Positions 1 through 8,438 of a stretch of 64,000 nucleotides of DNA are shown piece after piece. This stretch comes from Fibrobacter sp. (GTDB lineage: Bacteria; Fibrobacterota; Fibrobacteria; Fibrobacterales; Fibrobacteraceae). The stretch spans positions 1 to 64,000 of the forward strand of contig JAFXLS010000152.1 in the NCBI GenBank assembly GCA_017530965.1, read 5' to 3'. The position numbers were made by a program, and so were the translations under genes. A model generated the notes under the pieces. It was not told the origin of the DNA and searched no databases. It saw only the letters and a program-made list of their open reading frames with translations. The first letter of the stretch is position 1. The number at the start of each line of letters is the position of its first letter.

Positions 1-1088
1 CAGTAGAGACCGATGCGGTCGCCGCGGTGGGCGGCGTTCGCGAGTTCTTCTTCGGTGACGCTCACAACCATGCCGTTCGTCTTCTGGATGGCGCGCACGG
101 CCTTCGGATAGCTGACCGGGTTACCGATCTGGATAGCGCTAGCGAGAGTCTTCTTGGCCTGCATGGGAACGAGCTTGTCGAAGCCGCGTTCGTAAGCCTG
201 GAAGAACGGGTTGGCGTTTTCGGCCTGGGCGACGATGATGCGCGGGATGCGGTCGATAAGGCCCATGGCTTTGCAGTCTTCGAAACCCTTGGCCAAAGCA
301 CTGACGTTACCGAGGTTGCCGCCCGGGATAATCACGGTGTCGGGCACCTTCCAGCCCATTTCCTGGCAGATTTCCGGAGAAATCGTCTTCTGACCTTCCA
401 CGCGGAGGCTGTTCATGGAGTTCGCGAGGTAGATGCGGTTGTCGGCGGTGACCTGCTGGACAATCTTCATGCAACCGTCAAAGTCGGTGTCGAGGGCGAG
501 CACGATGCTGCCGTTGCTAATCGGCTGGATCAGCTGGGCAACGCTCGTCTTTCCGGCGGGGAGGAATACGATGCTCGGGATGCCGGCCTTCGCGCAGTAG
601 GCGCTCAAAGCTGCGGAGGTGTCGCCGGTAGAGGCGCATGCCACGGCGTCGATTTCGTGAATCTTCTTCTTGATAATGTGGTTCACCTGGCTTACGAGAA
701 CCGTCATGCCAAGGTCCTTGAAAGAACCCGTGTGGGAGTTGCCGCAAAGTTTCACCTTGAGGCTCTTGATGCCCATTTCCTTGGCGAGCGGAGCCGCGTC
801 AAACAGCGGGCTCCAGCCTTCGCGCATCGTAACGATATCTTCAATCGGCATGTCGGGGAGCACCATTTCGCGCTTGCTCCAGATACCGCTCATGTCGGCC
901 GGTTCAAAGCTCATGCGGCGTTCGGCGAAGAGCTTTTTCCATTCGTCGGGGCTCTTGCTTGCAAGGGCTGCGCGGTCGTGTTCGACCTCGAGCAGGCTTC
1001 CGTCCACCTTGCTGCGGTAAATGACGTCGGTCAGCGGGTAGGTGTCGTCGCCGTTGATGTTCCTAAAATGCGCGTTGAATTGAGACAT
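1..1088 (-). CDS. thrC: Threonine synthase, 3' end beyond the window edge
   Basis: This enzyme converts O-phosphohomoserine to threonine in the cytoplasm using pyridoxal phosphate (PLP). Translating the minus strand from the ATG at 1088-1086 gives an open frame to the window edge, with about 362 codons visible. The PLP-lysine segment reads NSHTGSFKDLGM, followed by a fold-type II core with ACASTGDTSAA and a glycine-rich phosphate-binding stretch IPGGNLGNVSA. The N-terminus (MSQFNAHFRN) fits the shorter bacterial ThrC type. The gene reads out of the window, so the C-terminus and any downstream partner are not visible. A long plus-strand open frame over the same bases is its mirror image. Identification is firm. 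Confidence 0.93.
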   Translation of the reverse strand, partial: MSQFNAHFRNINGDDTYPLTDVIYRSKVDGSLLEVEHDRAALASKSPDEWKKLFAERRMSFEPADMSGIWSKREMVLPDMPIEDIVTMREGWSPLFDAAPLAKEMGIKSLKVKLCGNSHTGSFKDLGMTVLVSQVNHIIKKKIHEIDAVACASTGDTSAALSAYCAKAGIPSIVFLPAGKTSVAQLIQPISNGSIVLALDTDFDGCMKIVQQVTADNRIYLANSMNSLRVEGQKTISPEICQEMGWKVPDTVIIPGGNLGNVSALAKGFEDCKAMGLIDRIPRIIVAQAENANPFFQAYERGFDKLVPMQAKKTLASAIQIGNPVSYPKAVRAIQKTNGMVVSVTEEELANAAHRGDRIGLY

Positions 1089-1206
1089 AGTATCCTCTTG
1101 ATTTTTACGAGGGTAAAGATAGTAAAACTTATAGCCAGTTATCGGTAATTTCTTACATCTAATTTGCTATATTCTCTTCCGGAATACAACAAACTCGGAG
1201 TTCTGA

Positions 1207-2691
1207 GTGAAAAAGAAAAATTTTTGGCTTTTATCGTTTTTTGCGGCAATAACGCTGTTTTTGTCTGCTTGCATTTTTGAGTCCGATAGCGATGGCCTCG
1301 AAACTTGGCTTTCTGACCGTGGAATGCCCAGCAATTATCCGGTGCAGGTCCTGAGCATCGAGAATCTCAAAACCTCGTCTGCTCGTGTGGTTTTTGATTC
1401 ATCGGCGCGATCCGGCAATGTTGATGCTATAGTTGGTCGTAGAGCCAATTTGAAGCATGATTTGGTTTTGGATTTTGCTTTTGAGGAACCCGAAGACACT
1501 TCTTTCATGAATGAATTCAAGGCTTCTGATTCTGCTGCAGCTCTTTTGTTTCTTTATTGGCAGCAGGAATTTTATAAGTCCAAGTGGATTCCTTCGAAAA
1601 CAGCACCGTTCTCTGAAGAACTTGATGTTGCCGTTAGCTGGAAATTTGATAATAGTTCTCGTTCCAAGTTCATTGATAGCATTGCTGATATTTCTGATTC
1701 TGCTTGGTATGAAGATCTCGCTAATTGGAAACCATCTGGCTCTGCAGATACTGTTTTCAAAATGAAGATGAAACTGGGTGATACAGCCGTTCACATACCG
1801 ATGCCTTCTGCATTGATAGATGATCTTAAAAAACTGAAGAAAGCAGCTCGTTTGCAACTTCGTATTTCTTTCCCTACGGCATCCCGTGAGTATCGTTTTT
1901 GGGGAAGTGCAACGGACTCCCATCCTTATTTGGCCATATATGCTAATGTCAAATCTAAGGTGTATTTCCCGCCCTATCCGTTCCGTGTGGCAAAACTCGT
2001 GAAAAGCGAAGAAGAGTGTTCTGATTGCTTTGTTTTGCATGGTGGTGGCTATGATTCTTTGGTGGTGGAGATTCCTCCCGAACCGATCCTTGATGCCTTG
2101 TCCGAGTTCTATGGCGATGAATTTCCTTACGAAGAAAAAAATGATGTTCGTCAGATGGTGATTCATGCGCAATTGACCATGGCGCGCGATGACTCCAGGG
2201 GTGAAAATGAACTTGGCTGGCCCATTCAGGTGGTGGCAAATTCCTATGTGGATAGTGCAGAAATGACTTATGAAGATTCTGTGGATGCGAGACTTCGTCA
2301 AAAGGAAGCGTATGCGATTTTTGATACTTCTTTGGTTGAGAAGTCTGGTCACCAGAACCTAGTATTCCATGCCGGAGATTCATTGACGCTGCAGTTGACT
2401 TATGGCTTGCGTGATTTTCTCAATAGGGCTCAAGATGGCCGCAGCATGAAATTCTCGATGTGTTTAGGTTTGCCGTACATGCAAGAAAAGAAAATAATCA
2501 ATGGAGATTACAGGACAACTGTAGAAGACACCCTTTATACAGCAGATGGTGAACCGTTCTACGTTGCCAAGAATGATACAGTGTCTAGATACGTTGGTTA
2601 CTTTGATTATAGCCGCTACGATTTCTCGACGACAGTGGAAAATCCTATGACCCTCAAACTTTGGCTTGCTTCCAAGCGGGGGGATGAATAA
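1207..2691 (+). CDS. Hypothetical lipoprotein, 494 aa
   Basis: No family was recognised. It starts with GTG at 1207, preceded by a weak CGGAG. The N-terminus is a lipoprotein signal: three lysines, a hydrophobic run, then the lipobox LSAC with Cys at residue 22, so the mature protein should be lipid-anchored. The rest is soluble, rich in Ser and Asp, with no membrane segment. It overlaps the next gene by one base (TAATG), so the two are probably translated together. With a lipoprotein followed by a predicted outer-membrane barrel, the pair may act at the outer membrane; that is inference. It has no recognisable catalytic motif. Confidence 0.8.
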   Translation: MKKKNFWLLSFFAAITLFLSACIFESDSDGLETWLSDRGMPSNYPVQVLSIENLKTSSARVVFDSSARSGNVDAIVGRRANLKHDLVLDFAFEEPEDTSFMNEFKASDSAAALLFLYWQQEFYKSKWIPSKTAPFSEELDVAVSWKFDNSSRSKFIDSIADISDSAWYEDLANWKPSGSADTVFKMKMKLGDTAVHIPMPSALIDDLKKLKKAARLQLRISFPTASREYRFWGSATDSHPYLAIYANVKSKVYFPPYPFRVAKLVKSEEECSDCFVLHGGGYDSLVVEIPPEPILDALSEFYGDEFPYEEKNDVRQMVIHAQLTMARDDSRGENELGWPIQVVANSYVDSAEMTYEDSVDARLRQKEAYAIFDTSLVEKSGHQNLVFHAGDSLTLQLTYGLRDFLNRAQDGRSMKFSMCLGLPYMQEKKIINGDYRTTVEDTLYTADGEPFYVAKNDTVSRYVGYFDYSRYDFSTTVENPMTLKLWLASKRGDE

Positions 2692-3929
2692 TGAAAAAGT
2701 TTTTGCTTGCGTTAAGTGTTTTTTCTGGCTATGCCTTTTCTTCGATGATCGGTATAGATGCCCTTGGTGAAGAACAGGTAATGGGGGGAACCACCTCTGC
2801 TGCCGCTCGTGGTTTTGCCGGTAATGCTAAGACCGGTGATGCTGAAGGTTTGTCTGTCGTCAACCCCGCCCGATTGGCCTTTGATGCGAAGGTTGTCTTT
2901 AACTTGAACTTCGCCATGGAGATGGAGGATGCCCGAAAGAATGGTCATCATTATTCTGTTTCCAACTTGTCGATGCCGTCCTTCAACCTGTCCTTCCCGA
3001 TGGGGTTGTTCGGTGCCATGGGTCTTTCGCTTTGGCAACATTATTCCTCTTCATTTAACGAGGAGTCTGAAAACAAAAGCATTGGCTCTAACGTAAAACT
3101 GGAATACCAGGGGAGCGTTTACGAAATAGTGCCGGCTTATGCGGTTCGTTTGCCGTTTTTACGTTCGTTCTCCCTTGGCGCCTCCGCTCATGTCGTTATG
3201 GGAAATACGTCCCGAAACCTGACCCTTGGTGCCGATGCATCGTCTGTTGCTAAAGAAGATACATGGGCGACGAGAAACTACTTGGTTTCTGATTATGTGG
3301 ACGGAACCTGGGAAATCAAGGATCATCCTGCATATTATACGGGAGCCCTTCAATACCGTGGAAAAATGGTATCCTATTTCTTCTCGTATACTACTGGCTA
3401 TACCTTGGAAAACGAGCTGGAATATACTTTCAGGTTTAGTGAACTAGATACGTTGGCAGCTTCTCGCTCGGTGCGTGAAATCGATGTCCCGGCCATGCTT
3501 GCGACCGGTATCAATTATCGCTTGGCCAAGCGTCATAACATTATGATGGATTTGACTTGGCGTGTTTGGGACGAGGATATCGAAAATATCGCGGGAAGCT
3601 GGAATATGCCAGAAGTAACCGAAACCCAGACGGACTTTATGGTTTCTCTTGGCTACCAGTTTGATGGAAGTCCCCTGTTTTACGAATCGTTCTGGAACCG
3701 CATTAACTATCGTGCAGGTGCATGGTACAGAAACTGGTATGTCAAAGATGTCTTTGAAGTCGGCGGCTCTCTTGGCGGAGGTTTCCCGCTGGGCCGTAAG
3801 GGAACCACCATCGATATTGCTCTGCAGGGTGGCAAGCGCTTTGCCGATACAAAATCGGAGTGGGAAGAAACGTTTATCGGTTTGCGAATCGGTTTGACCG
3901 GTATCGCGTCATGGGGACAAACCAGATAG
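2691..3929 (+). CDS. Predicted outer-membrane beta-barrel protein (UPF0164/PorV-like)
   Basis: The 412-residue protein begins with a signal peptide (MKKFLLALSVFSGYAFSS). Next comes a small-residue segment, TSAAARGFAGNA, then LSVVNPARLAF; this 'AARG..AG....NPA' start is seen in FadL/PorV-like outer-membrane barrels. The remainder alternates aromatic and polar residues, with repeated Tyr/Trp-rich strands and glycine turns, as expected of a barrel. It shares one base with the upstream lipoprotein gene, which suggests translational coupling and a joint role. The exact function (porin, export accessory or anchor) cannot be told from sequence alone. Confidence 0.7.
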   Translation: MKKFLLALSVFSGYAFSSMIGIDALGEEQVMGGTTSAAARGFAGNAKTGDAEGLSVVNPARLAFDAKVVFNLNFAMEMEDARKNGHHYSVSNLSMPSFNLSFPMGLFGAMGLSLWQHYSSSFNEESENKSIGSNVKLEYQGSVYEIVPAYAVRLPFLRSFSLGASAHVVMGNTSRNLTLGADASSVAKEDTWATRNYLVSDYVDGTWEIKDHPAYYTGALQYRGKMVSYFFSYTTGYTLENELEYTFRFSELDTLAASRSVREIDVPAMLATGINYRLAKRHNIMMDLTWRVWDEDIENIAGSWNMPEVTETQTDFMVSLGYQFDGSPLFYESFWNRINYRAGAWYRNWYVKDVFEVGGSLGGGFPLGRKGTTIDIALQGGKRFADTKSEWEETFIGLRIGLTGIASWGQTR

Positions 3930-3953
3930 GTTTTTTAATGAAGGAGGCCTAGT

Positions 3954-5162
3954 ATGGCTATAAAAAAAGAAACTGAAACAAAAACCAAGACTAAGTCTAC
4001 GGTAAAGGCCAAGGTCGTTACGGAATCTGCAGAAAAGGTGGCTAAGGTTGCTACCAAGAAGACGGCAACGAAGTCTGCGACTCTCAAGGCCATGAAAGAT
4101 GCCGAAGAAAAGGCTGTAAAGGCCGTTGCAAAAGTGAAAAAGGCCGCTGCAACAAAGGTGTCCAAGATTACGGACGAAGTGAAAAAGGTTGCTGCCAAGA
4201 AGACTGCTTCTAAGGCTACTGCCGCCAAGACGACCGCAACTAAGACTGCGGCAGCAAAGACTGTTGCAACGAAAACGGTTGCAACGAAGGCTGCTGCTAA
4301 AACGGCGGTCAAGGCGGCCGCAGCAAAGGCTTCCGCAAAGGTTGCCAAGGCTTCTGATAAGGAAGTGGCCAAGCTGGCCCAGTCCTTTGATGCCGAATAC
4401 CTGGTGCTTATGCAGAAGGATCCGAACTGGATGCACGCCTTCTGGGAAGTTTCTGAAAATAGAATTAACGAAGCGAAGACCGGCAAGGGGAAAATCGTTC
4501 TTCGTCTATTTGACATTGCTGACGACCTTACGGTGCAGCGCAGCAAAAAGCGCAAGTTCCGCGATATCGAAGTTCCGGCAAATGCCCGTAGCTGGTATGT
4601 GGAAAATACCGCCGGCAAGTCCTGCGTTGCCGTTCTCGGTGCCGTGTCAGGCAAGAACTTCAAGCCCATCGTGGAATCGGCTCCGGTCTTGACTTTTGAC
4701 AAGTCTGCTGCCGCTCCTGCTGCAGACGATGCCTTTGCAAAGGCTTCTCTCGGTGGCAATACCCTCGGCAACTTCATGAGTTCCGGATTCTCTAGCCAGA
4801 CCGCAGAATCCTGGCTCAATAGCCTGGGCGGAAACTTTGGCAGTTCTTCTGAATCCATGTTCTCCGGTGCTTTGTCCAGCGCAGCCTTGCAGTCCAACAA
4901 TATTGAAGTTTCCAAGGATTCCGTGAACTACGGTAAGGATTTCTTCTTGTGGGTCAAGACCCGTTTGATCGTTTACGGCGGTACTCGTCCGGATGCACAC
5001 CTCCAGGTGCGTGGCGAACCGTTCCCGTTGAACCCGGATGGCACCTTCAGCTTTGAAGAAGACCTGCCGGATTCTACGAAGATCATTCCGGTGTTTGCGA
5101 CCGACAAGGATGGCGATTTCCCGACTACCATCGTTCCTATTGTCGTAAAGCGCACGGAGTAA
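3954..5162 (+). CDS. DUF4912 protein with long Lys/Ala-rich histone-H1-like N-terminus
   Basis: The 402-residue protein has two parts. Residues 1 to about 135 are almost only Lys, Ala, Thr and Val in short KKA, AAK and ATK repeats, resembling histone H1 tails and likely disordered and strongly basic. From about 140 to 235 is a DUF4912 core (YLVLMQKDPNWMHAFWEVSE, then VLRLFDIAD). The C-terminal part (LIVYGGTRPDAHLQVRGEPF, then PDGTFSFEEDLPD) matches the second half of DUF4912 proteins. DUF4912 genes commonly lie next to GH57 branching-enzyme genes, and one follows here after 9 bases, supporting a link to storage-glucan metabolism. A strong ribosome site (AAGGAGG, 3941-3947) fixes the start. 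The tail could bind DNA or a polyanion; this is inference. Confidence 0.85.
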   Translation: MAIKKETETKTKTKSTVKAKVVTESAEKVAKVATKKTATKSATLKAMKDAEEKAVKAVAKVKKAAATKVSKITDEVKKVAAKKTASKATAAKTTATKTAAAKTVATKTVATKAAAKTAVKAAAAKASAKVAKASDKEVAKLAQSFDAEYLVLMQKDPNWMHAFWEVSENRINEAKTGKGKIVLRLFDIADDLTVQRSKKRKFRDIEVPANARSWYVENTAGKSCVAVLGAVSGKNFKPIVESAPVLTFDKSAAAPAADDAFAKASLGGNTLGNFMSSGFSSQTAESWLNSLGGNFGSSSESMFSGALSSAALQSNNIEVSKDSVNYGKDFFLWVKTRLIVYGGTRPDAHLQVRGEPFPLNPDGTFSFEEDLPDSTKIIPVFATDKDGDFPTTIVPIVVKRTE

Positions 5163-5171
5163 TCCGTTTTA

Positions 5172-6770
5172 ATGGGAGCTCCCGGAAAAATCATTTTCCT
5201 GATGCACGCACATTTACCCTTTGTGCGGCATCCGGATTATAAACGCTTTTTCGAAGAGAACTGGCTTTTTGAAGCTATTGCTGAAACGTACCTGCCTTTG
5301 GTACAGGCGATGCGCCGTCTCTTGGAAAAGGGCGTTCCCGGGACGCTCAATTTAAGCGTTTCGCCTCCGCTTATCGAAATGCTTTCTGACGAAAACCTGC
5401 TTGACAAGTTTTCGCTGCATTTGAAACATCAGCTGGAGCTGATTGAAAAAGAAGTGGCCCGCAATGCGGGAACGGATTTAGAGCAACTTTCCCGTTTTTA
5501 TCTTTCTCGCCAGCATACCTTAATCGACTTGTGGGAAAATCGTATTCACCACAATCTGCTGGCAGAATTTTTAGAACTTGAAAAAGCCGGAAAGCTGAAC
5601 TTGCTCACTTGCGTGGGCACACACCCGTTCTTGCCGGCGTACCAGAGCGATCCTGCATCTATTCGTATGCAACTCAATGTCACGGTGCGTACATTCGAAC
5701 GCGCCTTCGGCAGAAAGCCCATGGGCGTGTGGCTTCCGGAATGCGGCTATTTTCCGGGGCTCGACAAATATCTCGCAGAATTTGGCTTGCATTACTTCTT
5801 TTTGGAAACTCATGGAGTGTTGCTGGCGTCGCCCACGCCCAAGTACGGCGTGTTCACGCCGCTGCGTACCACGCAGGGGCTTTACTGCATGGGCCGCGAA
5901 CAGAAGAGCTCCATGGAAGTATGGAGCCGCCGTACAGGTTATCCGGGACACCCCGAGTACCGCGAATTCTTTACGGACATCGCCAGAGAACGCCCCCGTG
6001 ATTATTTGGGCGAATACTTCTTTGCCGGCGATACTCCCATCGATTCGGGCTTCAAGTATAACCGTATTACGGGTGGCGAGCATAAGGAAATTTACCGCCC
6101 GTGGAATGCCATGAAACTTGCCGAAGACCATGCGCGACTTTTCGTGGTGAACCGCGAAGCCACCATTTCGGAATTGCTGGTGAATATGGAAGGTCACAAG
6201 GCGGCCATGCTTTGCCCTTATGACGCTGAACTTTTTGGACACTGGTGGTTCGAAGGACCCATATTCCTTGAAGAAATGCTGATGCGTGCCGCTTCTTCGT
6301 CGGTGATTGAATTTGCTGGTGCGGATCAGGTGATGACTGATTCTGCAGATCCCAGCGCCCATGAACCGGCGTTTTCAAGTTGGGGCGAAGGTGGGTTCGG
6401 GTCTGTGTGGATTAACGGAGAAACGGATAAGTATTATCCGCAATCTTACCGTATGCGGGCCATGATTGACCATTTGATGTCTATCCGAGAAAAAATGGGT
6501 GCGACATCTCCCCGCGGAAAATTGCTGACCCGCTATATCAAGCAAATGGAACGGGAATTGATGCTGTTCCAGTCTTCGGACTGGGCCTTTATGATTCACA
6601 ATCATTCGGCAGAAGGCTATGCCCGTCGCCGTCTAGAAGACCATTATAATAATGCCCACGAGTTGTTTGCTGAAGCTTGCAAGGCCGTATTACGCAATAC
6701 GGATAAATTAACTGCTAATTCTGTATTGCCCGCTATCGAAAAACAGAATAATATTTTCAGTTGGTTGTAA
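5172..6770 (+). CDS. GH57 1,4-alpha-glucan branching enzyme (DUF1957 type)
   Basis: This protein is expected to form alpha-1,6 branches in glycogen-like glucan in the cytoplasm. It has 532 residues, close to the usual length for this family. The N-terminal GH57 barrel opens with MHAHLPFVRHPDY. The nucleophile motif WLPECGY places the catalytic Glu at residue 190, and CPYDAELFGHWWFEG places the catalytic Asp at 351; both are intact. The C-terminus has the helical SSDWAFMIHN segment typical of DUF1957 proteins. No signal peptide is present. It follows the DUF4912 gene closely, a common family neighbour. Branching activity is inferred from the family; some GH57 relatives are amylases. Confidence 0.88.
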   Translation: MGAPGKIIFLMHAHLPFVRHPDYKRFFEENWLFEAIAETYLPLVQAMRRLLEKGVPGTLNLSVSPPLIEMLSDENLLDKFSLHLKHQLELIEKEVARNAGTDLEQLSRFYLSRQHTLIDLWENRIHHNLLAEFLELEKAGKLNLLTCVGTHPFLPAYQSDPASIRMQLNVTVRTFERAFGRKPMGVWLPECGYFPGLDKYLAEFGLHYFFLETHGVLLASPTPKYGVFTPLRTTQGLYCMGREQKSSMEVWSRRTGYPGHPEYREFFTDIARERPRDYLGEYFFAGDTPIDSGFKYNRITGGEHKEIYRPWNAMKLAEDHARLFVVNREATISELLVNMEGHKAAMLCPYDAELFGHWWFEGPIFLEEMLMRAASSSVIEFAGADQVMTDSADPSAHEPAFSSWGEGGFGSVWINGETDKYYPQSYRMRAMIDHLMSIREKMGATSPRGKLLTRYIKQMERELMLFQSSDWAFMIHNHSAEGYARRRLEDHYNNAHELFAEACKAVLRNTDKLTANSVLPAIEKQNNIFSWL

Positions 6771-6791
6771 CCAATAATTGCGGCGAATTCG

Positions 6792-8438
6792 CTAGTAGAC
6801 GATAATAAAGTCTTTCAGCTTGCCGCTGTTTTCGACTCTAAAGCGATACACCCCTGGAACCATGAGTGATTTGACTTCGGCTTCATCCATACATAGGGTG
6901 TGGTTTTCGTATTTGACTTTCTTGACCAGGTTTCCGCGGCGGTTTCTGATTTCAATGTAGTCTTTGTCGCGGGGGAGAGGGGTAAAGCAAAGGGCTCCGT
7001 TTCGCCAGGGAGTGGGATAGGCTCGCAGTGTAGAATCCTTGAAGAAGGTGGGGATAATCTCTTCTTCGTTAAAGCGGCTGAAAACCCAAAGGATGGAGTC
7101 CACGCTAGATTCCCTAAGGAATTCGGTGCGGGCAGAATCGATGCTGTTGGACGATGGTAAAAAACGGATGGAATAAGTATTGGGCTTAATTGCTATGGCA
7201 GTGGCTCTGCCGACGAAGTTGGATATATCGGGTATCCCGTTTGCATAATAGTAATAGGCTGTATTATCAAGGGCGGTGGGTTCAAAAGTCTCTTTCTTGG
7301 ACTTGGTCTGGAACCCAGGCCAACGGGGTTGATCACTTGTAATCCAGAAGGTTGAATCAGCTAGGGAACTTCTGTCACCTGTAAAAGAGAGCCTGATAGC
7401 AAAATCGTGGAACAGGGAATCTGCGGAAAGGCCCTGTTTTTGGGCTACTTGCTCCAATTGATATTGGTACGTCTTGGTCGGTTCTTTAGCGAAATTTTCC
7501 CAAATAAGTCTGTTGGTTTTGTGGCTTACGTGGTTGTGCAAGTACAAAAAGAATATTCCTGCGCCATAGGGCTGTTCCAGATTCTTGTATGGAAAACCCA
7601 TATTCTGGGACATTTTAGGGAGATAGGTGAAGTAGTCGTCCACGTCGGGTACGGCGAGTTCTTCAACACCGGAGGCCGAGGCTTCGAACCAGAAATTGTA
7701 TCGGGGCATCTTGCTGGAATAACGGAATTGAACGGCATGGTACAATTCGTGAGCCGTAGTGACGCGAATAGCCTGGTTGAATTTTTTTGCGTATGAATAA
7801 TTGTAAGTGTCGTTGGTGAGTTCCACTGTGGCACGGGGGTATGTGCAGACTTTATCATTGAAAGTCACTGTGTCAACAATGGCAGTGCCTTCGGGAACGT
7901 GCTTGAAATCGTTCTCTATCAGCATTTCGCTTTCTTCGTTATCGAAGGGGATTGTAAGCCCAAAGCATGTGCGGCACTGAGAGTCCATTACGGCCTTGTA
8001 ATTCTGCAGAAGGTATATGTCAATGACTTCGACGGGGTAGAGTCCGTCATGAACCTTTTTTTCGTAATGGTGCGTTTCGGTTGTTCCCTTGGGCGGACGC
8101 ATCCCTGATTTGTTGACATGGAAGTCCCAGGCGTATTCAAGTGCTTTTTCCAAGGAATCAATGTGTGCGACAGTAGTCTTGTGCGGACCATTTAAGGTAT
8201 AGAATATTTCGAAATGTTTTGTGGTACGGGTATAGACACTGTCGTAATAATCTTTGGCGGTGCAGCCGGAACTTGTCGTACGTGCGTAAGCCTTGGTGGA
8301 GGCGAGCATCTGTTTGACGGTCTTATGGTTGCTGTTTAGATAATTCAATATCTGTGCTGTGCCGCAGGTGCGTTCCGCAAAGGCTTGCGTTGCAAGACTC
8401 AAAAAAAGTGTTGCCGATAAAAAGGTTATGAACCTCAT
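6792..8438 (-). CDS. Secreted HExxH metallopeptidase-like protein with C-terminal sorting-like domain
   Basis: Start chosen at ATG 8438-8436 (MRFITFLSATLFLSLATQAFA), because the signal peptide begins there and longer frames run into the ubiD-like gene. This gives 548 residues. A zinc-protease motif HELYH (in TAHELYHAVQF) is followed by FWFEASASGVEELAV, which resembles the glutamate-containing second motif of large secreted gluzincin-like proteins. The last 70 residues (IEIRNRRGNLVKK...GVYRFRVENSGKLKDFIIVY) look like a small beta-sandwich of the kind that ends type IX-secreted proteins in Bacteroidetes and Fibrobacteres. The start overlaps the upstream decarboxylase stop in an ATGA, an odd pairing of secreted and cytosolic products. 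Substrate unknown. Confidence 0.78.
   Translation of the reverse strand: MRFITFLSATLFLSLATQAFAERTCGTAQILNYLNSNHKTVKQMLASTKAYARTTSSGCTAKDYYDSVYTRTTKHFEIFYTLNGPHKTTVAHIDSLEKALEYAWDFHVNKSGMRPPKGTTETHHYEKKVHDGLYPVEVIDIYLLQNYKAVMDSQCRTCFGLTIPFDNEESEMLIENDFKHVPEGTAIVDTVTFNDKVCTYPRATVELTNDTYNYSYAKKFNQAIRVTTAHELYHAVQFRYSSKMPRYNFWFEASASGVEELAVPDVDDYFTYLPKMSQNMGFPYKNLEQPYGAGIFFLYLHNHVSHKTNRLIWENFAKEPTKTYQYQLEQVAQKQGLSADSLFHDFAIRLSFTGDRSSLADSTFWITSDQPRWPGFQTKSKKETFEPTALDNTAYYYYANGIPDISNFVGRATAIAIKPNTYSIRFLPSSNSIDSARTEFLRESSVDSILWVFSRFNEEEIIPTFFKDSTLRAYPTPWRNGALCFTPLPRDKDYIEIRNRRGNLVKKVKYENHTLCMDEAEVKSLMVPGVYRFRVENSGKLKDFIIVY

Noticed and set aside
27-1148. Long plus-strand open frame of 373 codons
   Set aside because: It is the mirror of threonine synthase on the minus strand, which has intact PLP-enzyme motifs.
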